From contig RHPI01000772.1 in the NCBI GenBank assembly GCA_009103225.1, positions 22,760 to 86,759 of the forward strand: a DNA stretch of 64,000 nucleotides, given 5' to 3'. Both the position numbers and the translations under genes were made by a program. Under the pieces are notes generated by a model. The model worked only from the letters and a program-made list of their open reading frames with translations. It was not told the origin of the DNA and ran no database searches. Origin of the DNA: Chlorokybus atmophyticus. Lineage: Eukaryota; Streptophyta; Chlorokybophyceae; Chlorokybales; Chlorokybaceae. Each line of letters begins with the position of its first letter. Position 1 is the stretch's first letter. Positions 22,347 to 34,800 of the stretch are shown one piece after another.

Positions 22347-23292
22347 NNNNNNNNNNNNNNNNNNNNNNNNNNNNNNNNNNNNNNNNNNNNNNNNNNNNNN
22401 NNNNNNNNNNNNNNNNNNNNNNNNNNNNNNNNNNNNNNNNNNNNNNNNNNNNNNNNNNNNNNNNNNNNNNNNNNNNNNNNNNNNNNNNNNNNNNNNNNNN
22501 NNNNNNNNNNNNNNNNNNNNNNNNNNNNNNNNNNNNNNNNNNNNNNNNNNNNNNNNNNNNNNNNNNNNNNNNNNNNNNNNNNNNNNNNNNNNNNNNNNNN
22601 NNNNNNNNNNNNNNNNNNNNNNNNNNNNNNNNNNNNNNNNNNNNNNNNNNNNNNNNNNNNNNNNNNNNNNNNNNNNNNNNNNNNNNNNNNNNNNNNNNNN
22701 NNNNNNNNNNNNNNNNNNNNNNNNNNNNNNNNNNNNNNNNNNNNNNNNNNNNNNNNNNNNNNNNNNNNNNNNNNNNNNNNNNNNNNNNNNNNNNNNNNNN
22801 NNNNNNNNNNNNNNNNNNNNNNNNNNNNNNNNNNNNNNNNNNNNNNNNNNNNNNNNNNNNNNNNNNNNNNNNNNNNNNNNNNNNNNNNNNNNNNNNNNNN
22901 NNNNNNNNNNNNNNNNNNNNNNNNNNNNNNNNNNNNNNNNNNNNNNNNNNNNNNNNNNNNNNNNNNNNNNNNNNNNNNNNNNNNNNNNNNNNNNNNNNNN
23001 NNNNNNNNNNNNNNNNNNNNNNNNNNNNNNNNNNNNNNNNNNNNNNNNNNNNNNNNNNNNNNNNNNNNNNNNNNNNNNNNNNNNNNNNNNNNNNNNNNNN
23101 NNNNNNNNNNNNNNNNNNNNNNNNNNNNNNNNNNNNNNNNNNNNNNNNNNNNNNNNNNNNNNNNNNNNNNNNNNNNNNNNNNNNNNNNNNNNNNNNNNNN
23201 NNNNNNNNNNNNNNNNNNNNNNNNNNNNNNNNNNNNNNNNNNNNNNNNNNNNNNNNNNNNNNNNNNNNNNNNNNNNNNNNNNNNNNNNNNNN
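22347..23292. other. Assembly gap (946 N)
   Basis: The sequence is a continuous run of N. Nothing can be said about its content or true size. Confidence 1.
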
Positions 23293-25095
23293 CCCCGCCC
23301 CTCTCTCCGAGAATATGGAGGGGTGGGAGGGGGTAGGGGTTCGACCTTACAATGCCCCTCCTACACGTAGACCGCCTCCTCCGCCTGCAGGCAAGGAAAA
23401 ACAAGGAAGATCAAGGGAATAAAAGGGGGAAATGAAGAGCGGCAAACGCGCCACAATTCGTGATGTTTACCACAAATACCGTGTGTTTCTTACCATATAT
23501 ATAGGTATTATAATTGATGCTGAGATGTTGCTGGGTTGTGTGACATGTAGTGCTAATGGCAGACCGCTGTTTAACGACTGTCTGCCTCTTCAAAACATAG
23601 TAGCCTCTGGGGCCTGGGACGCAATAAGTAGTAAACGCATGTAAAAGTCATGGTACTATCTTATGGTATATCTTTACCATACTTGTACTATCGTATAGCG
23701 GTACATAAAACATACGAAAGCTGTGTGGTATATCAACTCACAACGCGACATGCGTAAAGGCTTAAGACTTCACGATTAATCATATTAATTATGCAATTAT
23801 AAATCAGTCGCGTACTATGCATGTCATAGTAAAAAGTATGTATACACCCGCTAAGATTATACCAACTTGTGGCTCTTTTTACTTCATTGTGATGTTCACG
23901 ACATAAGAGCTTAATATCAATCACGTGCGAATAAGAACATTAAGATTGCTTCACCATTTATGCATCAATGTAATGTGCGTGTGGTGGGGTGAGGGGGGGT
24001 GAGGTTAAGCGGGGCGGGCCGGGCGCGTGATATATGTGTGTATCGCCGAGTCGTCATAAAAGTTCTCACATAGTTATATGTTTTTGGTATCACAAAGTTA
24101 CAACGATACTTATTACAATATTCCAAGCAGGCATGTGTGCTTGAAGTTTATTTGTAATGAATGACGTCAAATGATTGTTAACGAGGGGATCAATATGTCA
24201 CAGTTATATTTTATGCACGCTTGTAGTCAAGTAAATAGGCACAATGTTATGTTAGCAAACGCATCATATTACAAGAACCATAAGGCAAACACACACAAAA
24301 TAATACAAAGTATGTCACATCAATTATTGATAAACATGCCTGATGAATAAAGACCAACAACAGACATGCATGATGACAGAAAGGGCGGCGCTCAACTGTA
24401 CACGCGGCGCATTACGAGATGTTGCAATTGGCATATACGTGAATACGTAGTGCCGCGTAATAGCAGCACTACGTATTCACGTATATATGTATTCACGCAT
24501 ATAACTCTAACTCGACACTTTACAATATATGCGGCTTCTAGTATTATTCCAAAGATCAACACAAAAAGAGTTTATTCTGATGTTTTCTCTATAAATTATA
24601 TTACAATAATTACAATAATACAAAAAAGGGCACAAAAATGATGCTTTATTAATGTATGGTGCATTTAGATAATGCACATTGTAATGCATAGCTACGCGCG
24701 GATTTGAATTAAAACCAACTCTTGTGTCGATATGAAACGCAAGTTTTTGCGACACTACGGTAAACATGGGTTAAATATGATAAGTCGTATTATTATCATA
24801 ATGCGCTGCGACACTTGTTAATGTATTTACATAACATGTATGATTAAAGACTGGAAGTTACATGAATGACATGACATATTGGAAATGACGATTATCAACT
24901 ATTTGCACACATACTTTTTAATGCTTAATACGAAGATACAGTCTTCTTTAATTAAAAGACTATAGTAAGAGTGAAAATTAAACATTGTTGATATTATAAA
25001 ACCCTTTGGAGGCCAATGTTGTTGGTCAAGAGTTATTTGCATACATGACAAGATTTAAGCAAAGGCTTATATTGCTAAGTGGTGCGATTGACATT
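23293..25095. other. AT-rich intergenic sequence
   Basis: No coding exon or RNA gene recognised. It contains the perfect hairpin at 24433-24486. Base composition is clearly richer in A and T than the gene blocks. Confidence 0.5.
24433..24486. repeat. Perfect 21-bp inverted repeat
   Basis: The arms 24433-24453 and 24466-24486 are exact reverse complements with a 12-nt loop. The core is CGTGAATACGTAGTGC. No flanking gene or duplication explains it. Confidence 0.9.
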
Positions 25096-25197
25096 GGGGG
25101 GGGAGGGGGGGGGGGCGTGTGCAGATATTTGCTGTACATACCTACACGCCAGGAGCATATCGGGTGAATGCGTGCGCAACCATGCGACAGTGCGTGN

Positions 25198-25254
<57 letters not shown>
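25096..25254. other. Poly-G junction with an 81-bp copy of a TauD intron (probable assembly artefact)
   Basis: An interrupted G run ends at 25115. The 81 bases 25116-25196 are identical to 19080-19160, which spans TauD intron 4. Then come one N and 57 G. Two poly-G tracts around an exact copy of nearby sequence are best explained by a mis-joined or gap-filled read. Confidence 0.85.
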
Positions 25255-25255
<1 letters not shown>

Positions 25256-26186
25256 TTTTGTTAATAACATAAATTATCATTCATGAAAAAGTTCAATTTT
25301 ACGATTTTATTATTGGTGTTGCAGTTTTCGACATGGGTATAGTATATGTAAGCACGCAAAAACCCTATTATACATCTTTAGTGTTGTACATATAACAACA
25401 ACGTTTCTACCATAATGATCATGGTAGAGACGTTGGTGTTTTTGTCATGGCTATATTATATGTAAGCGCCCAAATAGCACCCCCGGTAGTGGAATAACAT
25501 GCTTCGAAACATTCCGGGGGAAGAGTAAAGTGGTGGACACCACATGCACCACCACTGGTGGTGGATGTCTGCATTTCAAAATTGTCATGGGTTTTTTATC
25601 CTATGATTGGCATAGGACCCAGTCAGCCGTGATGAGCACATGATTGACGCCCATTACTGACGCCAGCGTGGACAAAGCGATTCGACCTCGCGATAGCGAC
25701 TAGTTGCGGTCCGAGCGCGAAAAATGAGTTCGCCAGGACGTCGGTTGTCCCTCCCTGTCGGCGTAGATAGGCAGTGACTGTGCTCGACTCGGTGAGACCG
25801 GTTTAGGCGGTCGCGATTTGTTGACGTCGGTCTCGACGCTCGCCGGTGGGCTCGTTGTGATCTGATATTGTTAGCAAAAGTCATTGTGGACTATGAGAGA
25901 CTGGTGTAAACTGCGAAAATGATGTCACGCTTGGTCTGCGCCTGTCGCGCTAGACAGCGGTCGACTTTGATCGACTGACCGAACTCAAGCGGCAGCGATT
26001 CTGATGGCTTTGCGCTCAGACTGGTTAGCAACGCGACTCGCTACAAAGTCCGACCCTCTGGAATTGTCCCGAACACGTCTAGAAAGCAGAAGCCACTGAC
26101 ACTCGCTCACCAGCAGCTGAAGACAAAATAAATGCACCGCCCGATCAAGTCTACTATTAAACGCCCATCGTCCGATGCAACCAGTG
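25255..26186. other. Intergenic sequence upstream of HSP101
   Basis: No gene recognised. At 25330-25490 two TATA-rich blocks (ATTATATGTAAGC and GTATATGTAAGC) flank a roughly 17-bp imperfect inverted repeat centred near 25425, which suggests a small decayed MITE. Further right the sequence is rich in CGAC/GTCG words. Confidence 0.45.
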
Positions 26187-26211
26187 TTCGCTTCTGTAGT
26201 GGCTTCTTGAA
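26187..26211 (+). promoter_or_regulatory. Candidate heat-shock element of HSP101
   Basis: TTC units at 26187 and 26192 are followed by TTCTTGAA at 26204-26211. The latter is a perfect inverted two-unit heat-shock factor site (nTTCnnGAAn). It lies about 320 bp before the HSP101 start codon and 105 bp before a TATATA at 26314. Heat induction would be expected for this family. Confidence 0.4.
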
Positions 26212-26313
26212 CATGCTACTCGCTTCGCCAGTCCTCCTGAGCCTGCCAAAGCAAGCGCATTGCCATGCAGCCGCGGCGGCGGTATAAGGGCAGGCATCGG
26301 TGGCGAGGTCGGG

Positions 26314-26320
26314 TATATAG
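26314..26320 (+). promoter_or_regulatory. Candidate TATA box of HSP101
   Basis: TATATAG lies 209-215 bp before the start codon. A (CAAG)n microsatellite at 26443-26470 would then lie in the 5' leader. Confidence 0.4.
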
Positions 26321-26528
26321 TTAATCCCAGCCTGCGACCCGCAGCAACGCAAACTACCCATTTGAGACAACTACAAGGCGGAGGCACAGTGTGTGTGCTG
26401 CTTGTGTACATAACAGTTGCTTTGCGTAGGTGTGCAAGCTTACAAGCAAGCAAGCAAGCAAGCAAGCAAGTTGTGTTGTCGTGTGTTGTGCAGTATAGTG
26501 TGCTGCTGAGAGTGTGGAAGGTGCAAGC

Positions 26529-29500
26529 ATGTCGGGATTGAATCCGGCGCAGTTCACGGACAAGACAAGCGCGCTGCTAAACCAGGCGGTGGAGCTTGCG
26601 CAGGAGCACAGCCACCCGCAGCTATACCCCATCCACGTCGCCGTTGTGCTCTTCTCCGACCCGGACGGCATCGGCAGGAGCGTCTGCGAGAAAGCTGGCG
26701 TCGACCCCCTCCTGGTGGAGAGAGCGCTCAAGAAGGAGCTCGTGAAGCTGCCTGTGCAAGAACCCCCGCCGGATGAAGTAAGCATGCTTGTCGTATGCAT
26801 GCAAGCATTTCTCAGGGCTCTGTCTCAGGGCTCTCAGGGCTCAGTACTGCAGACGATCTCTCTATCGTCTGCAGTACTGAGCCCGCGTCACACGCACATA
26901 TGTTGCATTGCTGTACTGCTCACAGCTACTCACAGGGACAGCAGCTTGTGTAGTTGCATGCAAAGTATGTTTGTATGATTAGTCGCATCGTCGAAGAACT
27001 GTTGTGCGTTCAGATACTTGCAGTAGTGTGGTATGTTACCTGTGCGCTTGTTCGTCTCATCTATAATCTGCTGAGAAGCTCATCCTCACCCTTGTGTGCA
27101 TCCATCACTGCAGATCTATCCTGGCAGAGAGCTGACAAATGTCTTGAAAGCGGCTCAGAAGTTGCAGAAGAAGCAGGGCGACAGCCACACGGCCGTGGAC
27201 CATATCCTCCTTGCTCTGTATGAAGACAAGACTGTAGCCAGAGTGTTGGAATCCGTTGGCCTCACAAAGGTACTACATGCGCACTCGGTTGTGACTGTAC
27301 TGTCAAGGTTGCATTCGCACTTGTTTACAGTTAGTTCTCTTGTTACAGGCTAAGGTGGAGGAAGCAATTAAGAGCGTGCGGGGCAAAAGGAAAGTTGAAA
27401 GTAAGGGTGCAGAAGACAACTATGAGGCTTTGAAGAAGTACGGGCATGATCTTACGGCCGCAGCAGCTGAGGGCAAGTTGGACCCTGTCATCGGTAGGGA
27501 TGATGAGATTCGCCGCGTCATCCGCGTGTTGGCCCGCCGCACAAAGGTACGTGCCAACACTGCAAATTGCTATCAGCTACATGACTTGTTAAGTAGCTGC
27601 ATGGTGCTAATGTTGGCTTTTGACATAAATTGCAGAACAACCCTGTGCTGATTGGCGAGCCCGGAGTTGGCAAGACCGCGATAGTCGAGGGTCTTGCGCA
27701 GCGCATCGTGCGAGGGGACATACCCAACACACTGAACGCCAAGCTAATTGCTCTCGACATGGGTCTCCTGGTCGCCGGCGCAAAGTACCGAGGCGAGTTT
27801 GAAGAGCGCCTTCAGTCTGTCCTGAAAGAGATTAAAGAGGCGGAGGGCACAATCATCCTCTTCATCGATGAGATCCACCTTGTCCTAGGTGCTGGCAAGG
27901 CTGAAGGAGCGATGGATGCTGCCAACCTGCTAAAACCCATGCTGGCGCGCGGCGAGTTGAGGTATGGCACACACACTGCATAGCAGACTGTTGCTTACCG
28001 AAAAGCGTTCTTACCAACATTGCTACAGGTGTATTGGTGCCACAACACTCGCAGAGTACCGCAAGCATGTGGAAAAGGATGCTGCCTTTGAGCGGCGGTT
28101 CCAACAGGTACTTGTGGGAGAGCCGTCTGTGCCAGACACTGTCTCCATCCTGCGCGGACTGAAGGAGAAGTATGAGGCGCATCATGGTGTCCGGTTAGCG
28201 GTAAGATTGCGTAAGCTCAGATCCAAGATTTGTACTGTGATCAACTGCTGACCTTCTGTTCTCTTTCATGCCAGGATGCTGCGCTGGTTGTTGCTGCCCA
28301 GCTGGCAGACCGCTACATTCAGAACCGGTTCCTGCCTGACAAGGCCATCGACTTGGTGGATGAGGCATGCGCGAATGTGCGCGTGCAGCTTGACTCGCAG
28401 CCTGAGGTGATAGACAACTTGCAAAGGAAATTGCTGCAGCTGGAGATTGAGGAAACCGCGCTGGCGCAAGAGAAGGACAAAGCCAGCAAAGAACGCCTTG
28501 AACTTGTGCGGTATGTGCTTCTCGGTTAGATTCTGGTTGTCGTTCTTGTTGCTGCCATTGTTGTCGTTGTCGCTGTGTCCGAGTCACAACGCACGGCATC
28601 CGATTTGGTGCTTATGCCTGCTTGCTGGCAGGGCTGAGAAGGCCAAGATTGAGGAAGAGCTGAAGCCGCTCCTCATGCGACATGAGCGCGAGCATGGCCG
28701 AATTGAAGAGATTCGCAAAGTAAAGCAGAAGATCGATGAAGTGCAGCGCAAGATCGAGGTTGCAGAGCGCAACAGAGACTTGGTCCTGCTTGCCGACTTG
28801 AAGTACGGCGCACTTCCCGAACTGCAGAAGCGGCTTGAGCAACTTGAGCGCGAGAACGAGGAGCGTATGGAAACTGATGAGGACCGGTTGATCACAGAAA
28901 ACGTTGGACCCGATCAGATTGCTGAAGTTGTCGCTCGCTGGACAGGCATACCTGTGAGAAAGCTTGCACAGGTGGGCTCATTGCGGTGTTGTGGATGTAA
29001 CATCAATGGTGTATTTGTGTCATGTACTGACCAAAGCTGTGCAGACGGATCGTGATCGTGTGCTGCACCTGGCCGAAGAGCTGCACAAGAGAGTTGTCGG
29101 ACAAGACCAGGCAGTTGATGCTGTTGCAGATGCTGTGTTGCGCTCGAGGTGTGTGCCATCAGGTCTATGACAGACTGCATGCTTGTGAGCGACACAACAG
29201 TACACGTACTAACCCACAATTTGTTTCAACTGCAGAGCTGGGTTGGCGCGTCCAAACCAACCAACCGGTTCATTCATGTTTTTGGGTCCAACTGGCGTAG
29301 GCAAAACCGAGCTGGCCAAGGCGCTGGCCGCCCAGCTCTTTGACAATGAGAAGCATATGGTCCGCATTGACATGAGCGAGTACATGGAGCAACACTCTGT
29401 TGCGCGTCTTATTGGCGCCCCACCTGGTAAGCTGCACACCTTCGTACACACATCACAACCATGCATGTATGTTCTGCCAGTGCTCTGACCTCTGTCTGGG

Positions 29501-30351
29501 CTTGCAGGCTACGTTGGTTATGATGAGGGTGGCCAACTCACTGAGAGCGTGCGGCGAAGACCATACAGTGTTATCTTATTTGATGAAGTCGAGAAAGCAC
29601 ATCAGCATGTAAGTTTGCAAATTGAATTCGGCAGTCCCCTGTTTGGTTGCTACAGCAACTTGGCACGCATGCTCACTCTCCTGTCTCCCATCAGGTGTGG
29701 AATGTTCTGCTGCAAGTTTTGGATGATGGACGGCTCACTGACGGCCAAGGCCGCACAGTCGACTTCAGCAACACGGTGATCATTATGACGTCAAACCTTG
29801 GCGCAGAGTTCCTGCTTCAGGGCATTGATCCCAAGACGGGGGAGCTGACACCAGGCACCAATGAGAGAGTCATGAGCGGTAAGTGGCTAGATGCTATGTC
29901 TACGTATGCAGCTGGCAGGTCAGTGAGCTGTGCAATGAGCTAACAGATACTTCGCATGCTTGCAGTGGTTCGCCAGAATTTTCGGCCTGAGTTTCTCAAC
30001 AGGCTGGACGATATAGTCGTCTTCAAGCCTCTCGCAGTGTCGGAGCTGCGCAAGATTGTGAGGCTGCAGCTGGAGCAGGTGTCGGAGCGGTTGGCAGACA
30101 GGCAAATCACTTTGTTGATGACGGACCGCGCCATCGATGTGGCCTTGAGGGAAGCCTACGATCCCGTGTATGGTGCACGGCCGCTAAGGCGGTACCTGGA
30201 GAAGTACCTCGTCACGCACATCAGCAGATTGATTATCTCCGGGGAGCTATCCGACAGCCAGCATGTGGTGGTTGACGCCAAAGGCAGCGAGCTGACCTTC
30301 AGCGTCACATCGCAAAACAAGCGACCACGCAGCGCCAATGGTATCATGTAA
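26529..30351 (+). CDS. HSP101: HSP101 / cytosolic ClpB disaggregase
   Basis: Twelve exons join in phase: 26529-26777, 27114-27269, 27349-27546, 27636-27961, 28029-28200, 28275-28510, 28632-28971, 29045-29148, 29236-29426, 29508-29608, 29695-29878 and 29966-30351, giving about 880 aa. The order is Clp N-domain (to about aa 150), first AAA+ module (Walker A GEPGVGKT near 208, Walker B ILFIDE), a long coiled middle domain (about 400-540), and second AAA+ module (GPTGVGKT near 611, [23 protein letters not shown]). The hexamer threads aggregated protein through its pore with Hsp70. There is no transit peptide, so it should act in cytosol and nucleus. Unlike land-plant HSP101, the C-terminus lacks an acidic tail and ends in [10 protein letters not shown]. 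Intron 1 carries a perfect hairpin. Confidence 0.97.
26837..26884. repeat. Perfect 21-bp hairpin in HSP101 intron 1
   Basis: The arms 26837-26857 and 26864-26884 are exact reverse complements around a 6-nt loop (CTCTCT). The left arm begins GGGCTCAGTACTGCAGACGA. It is preceded by three CTCAGGG repeats. It would form a very stable stem in the pre-mRNA. Confidence 0.95.
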
Positions 30352-31833
30352 AATTGCACAATGTTGGCAGCGTCCAGCTTTCTTCCTCCCCCCGCGCGCG
30401 CAATGCCCGTAGATTGTGTAATGTAATGGAACTGTAGTAAAGTCTTTTGTGCATAGTCAGGCGATAGATGTAGTCAGATAGCTGTAGTCAGTAGCGATAG
30501 TCATTGCAGCTCCAGTCTGTGTTTCTGGTGCAATGTCAAGTCGGTTTGAGAGTATAAAACTGCTGGTATGTGCCATGTGTTCACGCAGGCATGCTGTGTA
30601 CAGGATATGTGAAATGCTGCTTTACGAGCAATGTGTCAATGATCATGACAATGCTGATGGCGAGATGATAATAATCGTATTTGAACATTATCATGACTAT
30701 TTCTTCCCTTGCATTCAAGCAGCTGCTTAATGGGTGGTGTTTCTAAGTTGCGATTGAAGGTGGGGATAGTTGGCCTGAACTTCTGCACAGCTGACACTCA
30801 TCACTTGCTTTGGAACTCTGTTAATGGACATACTCATACGCAAACATGCCTTGAGTATGTATGATACAGCACCCCGTACACTCTCCATGCACAGGGTTTG
30901 TGTTTGATGGTCAATTATTATACGTTTTGACATAGGGTGTGGCTGAATGACTCAATTCCGCACAATTAACACATGCACGGGAAGGGAGATCAGGTAATCA
31001 ACCACTAATACGTATGTATGCATGCAGTGTTGTTGCATATGCATTGCTGTGCGCTTGCTGCTGACTGCTAGCTATTGTTCTGCACACAGGGCGAGTGTGC
31101 ATGTTGTGCAAATTGACGTATACCCTATGCATGCCTGAAGGGGAGGTCTAGAGTAGCATAGTGTTGTAGGTGTGAACAAACAGTCTATAGCCCGGTGGTT
31201 GTCTAGCGTGCTTGCGTGCTGGTTGGTATGCTGCTGTGGGTGTCATGCATGTCTACTGCTATCTCTCAGATATCCAGAACACATTGCAACGAATACATCC
31301 TTGACGTCTGCTCATATGGATGGTGTTGCAGATTGCAGCGTTGGTGCATGTGAACACAGTGCAACACTTGAACATATGTTCTTGTAAAGACTGTTCATAT
31401 GTAGCGGCGGTGATGCTTGTTTGCACATCGTCACGCGGCGGTGCTGGCGGGAGTATGCGGCAGGTTTGAAAACACAGCTGCTCTTTAATAGCGTGCCGAG
31501 TTTGCTGGCGAGTGCAATGATATGCTAGCATGTGTAGCTGCATACCCAGCACACTCCGACCCCCTTAGCAGCGTGTGCACCTCGAGTCCGGAACTTTTGC
31601 AGTGCAAGGAGCACGGGTAACTTTATGGAAGAACCCACATGAAGGTCCCACCCTCGCTCACTATTATTAGGCTGCCATCGTCAGCAAGGCAAATGTGGCA
31701 CAGGCAGTGATTCGCCACAAAACTTTTGTGCCATCACAAATATCACTGAAGACAGCTGCAATTACAGCTTTCACCAGGGCAACTCAACAACTCAACTAAC
31801 AACCACGACAACACGCAAAGTACAAGCGCCACA
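30352..31833. other. Intergenic region between HSP101 and TTM 3' ends
   Basis: The two genes converge here. TGTAATGTAA at about 30418 may be a polyadenylation signal of the chlorophyte TGTAA type for HSP101. No gene is recognised in the rest. Confidence 0.5.
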
Positions 31834-34800
31834 CTAGCTGCCACGCATGGAGGCACCCAACTTCACAGCTATGAGAGCGACGCCGGCACCAACAATGCCG
31901 GCAACGCCTAGCGCAAGCCAACCCGCCCTCAAATCGCTTGCAGGCTGCCGCTGCTGAAGTAGCAAGGTTGTGACCGCTTCAAGCTGCATGGCGAGGCGGT
32001 CCAGATTCACCTGCTGGTGGTTGCTGCTGGTGCGGGGCGTAGGGAAGTTGCTGGCGGGGGCGTTGTGCTGGGGAGGGGCATTGTGCTGCGTGAGCGTGAT
32101 CGCGTGCGCGGGGTTGGATTGTGGGAGTGCAAGTGTGGGAGTGCGAGCTCTGGGGGGTGACTGCCAGGAGCCGTCCGACCCCGCAGGGCTTGCGGATCCA
32201 GACCCCTCATTGCTGCCGCTGCCACTGCCGCTGCCGCTAGTTCGCTTTCGTTGGTGTTGACTCTGCGCGTGCGTGTGCGTTTGCTCGGGGTGCTCGACGC
32301 GGCTCTGGACATTGTTGACGCGAACAGTTTGCTCCTCCCGCGCATCTCCAACACTGCTGCTGGTTGACCCATGTGAACCGCGACGGCCTCGATTCTTGTG
32401 CTCCCTGCATGAGCAGCATGGTGAGCAAGCCATGAGCAAGTTTCATAACCAAATCTGCTGTACGCGCAGACATCCCACACATTTCCCGTTCAAGTATTCA
32501 CTCGCAAACACACGAGTGGTGTGCTTACCCTAACTCTAGGGCAGGAGTGCGAGGCCCAACTGGCGGTCTGGGTCGTGGTGCCGCATTCTCCATCCAGCTG
32601 AATACAGGACTGGAGGAGTCTTTCGCAATGTGCACAAACTGGCTGCGCATCTCCTCTGTCAGGGAGCTCGAGTTGAACTCTTCTAACAGCTTTTCCCGTT
32701 GCACCTGCACCGAAACAAACCATCATGATATTAGGGTTGCTGCCCGTGTCACTGACGCAAAGGGTAGAGGCAAACCCATGCGAACAGGTATGACAACAAT
32801 CACCCTAGCTCACCTGCTCGATGTACGACAACGGCACGTAAGTCCCCTCCAAACCAAGCTGGCGGCCGACTCGAGCCACAGTCTCCCTGTCTTTACCTTG
32901 TATCTGAATGTACTGTCGCCCAAGGAGCTGTATGGTGTCAAACTTGATGGCAACATTACTGTCGTAATAAACCTCCGTGGCACGTTTGATAATGGTTCCA
33001 ATCTCATACCCCAGAGCCATGAGGCCACCCAACACCCGCACGCCGACCTCAAAGGTGATGCGGGGCGATATGATGAACGGACTGTCCACAACCCACTCCT
33101 CAAACATCAGGGAGTAGCGACCGTCGCGATTGCGCATGCGCAGGTAGGTCTGGCACGTCTCGGGATCCTCGCCAGGCGGCAGCAAGTATATGTCATACTT
33201 CTCTTCATGCAAATGGTGCTTGGGTTCCTCCAGCACAGCAATAGCCTCCTCATGCGTCGGTAACTTTGCAGACTTGAGGATGTATGTAGCATTGTTTGTA
33301 AAACCGGAGAACGGGTTGAACGTGTTCAGTATGCGAATGTGGGCTCGCGCCAAATCGGGCTCAATGAAAGCTTTGTACATGGGATACACGGTTTCGGAAA
33401 TTTGCTGGATGATGGATTCTGGTTCCTGCTCACGACATAGAAGTTACATCACTGCTCTAGGACCTCAAGATGCACACAATTGGTCTCCCAAAGTAGGTAC
33501 ATGGTGCGCTCCCATCTCATGCGGAGATGCATAGCAAAAGGCAACCATGCTTGACAAGCTAAACAGCAGGCAAGTGCGTATCCCACAGTGGTGTGCAATA
33601 TCACTTGTTGCGTATCTTGCGCAAGAAATTGACTGCTGCCCCTTACCTGGGCAGATCTGCTGATGTCTCTCATGACGCGCTTGACAAGATCCATGTGAAC
33701 CCCTCCCGTGACCGACACCTTCAAGTCTAGGTGAGGAGACAGCCGCTCGCTCAAGGCATATATTCCTTCCACAATGACAATACGCGATGCTGGAACTTCC
33801 TGTACCCTGCTTGCACGTGCAAAGTTGTGTTAAAAGTGGAAATACCCTTAGATGCGATGACATGAAACAAGAAATACTGAGCTAAATGGCTCCAAGATAT
33901 GCATCGCTTCAACCGCAGAAGTCACTTGACTTACAGCAATCTTACCTGTACCCGACTCGAGTAGACTTCCTAAAATCATAGATTGGAACATTGGCAGGCT
34001 TGCCCTCTCGCAAGCTCGTCAGGTTTTCCAACAGAAGGTCGTAGTCTGTCAGGCGCGGATCATCAAAATTGCCATCAATCAGTCTAGATGCGTCATTGTA
34101 CATGTCCATAGATATGTTCGCTGTGCCGGGAATGAAAGAGCCAACTTTCTCGCTGAAGACCGTCTTGCCAGCGCCAGATGGGCCGGCCAACCCCATGATG
34201 ATAATCCCATCATTACGCGATCGCAACAGCTGCAAACATACAACGCAAGCTCTCACAACAGCGAAGCAGCTGGTAACGGAGCTAGCAGATTGCGGCTCAG
34301 ACAGTAAAACAGAAGCTATGCATTGGAATGCAAGGAAGTATATTGGTGCACACCTGCAAAGCCCTGATCACCAAAAAGAACCCTTTCTCAAACGAAAGCT
34401 GCTCCTTCACCGGCGCAATCTCCCATCTGTTGGATGTCTTGCCCTTGACCAACTACAACAAGCAGCATACAGTTAGTCACTGCATGCCTACACGTTAGTC
34501 ACAGAAGGATGCTGATGTCACAGAAGTTACACTAGCAACAAACAGCTACTAGCGATAGAAGCTGTATGCAGAAGCCTTGCTTGCAAACCAGACACCAGCC
34601 TACACAGGCTGAAAGAGTGAAACTGGCAGCGACAAACCGCAAGGCACATACCTGCAGCTGGTGCTTCAGCAGGCCTCCAAACCCTCCACTGCCATTGCTT
34701 GCTGGCTGCGCAGCCGAAGCTGGTGCCGCAGACTGCACTCCCTGCCAACATACAGCATTCATCAACACCAACATAGCAACTCTTGCTGTAAGCTGTCTTG

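Noticed and set aside
22013-23422. Long open frames of 377 and 469 codons on both strands
   Set aside because: They consist mostly of N bases from the assembly gap; the same holds for the frames over 53446-54202.
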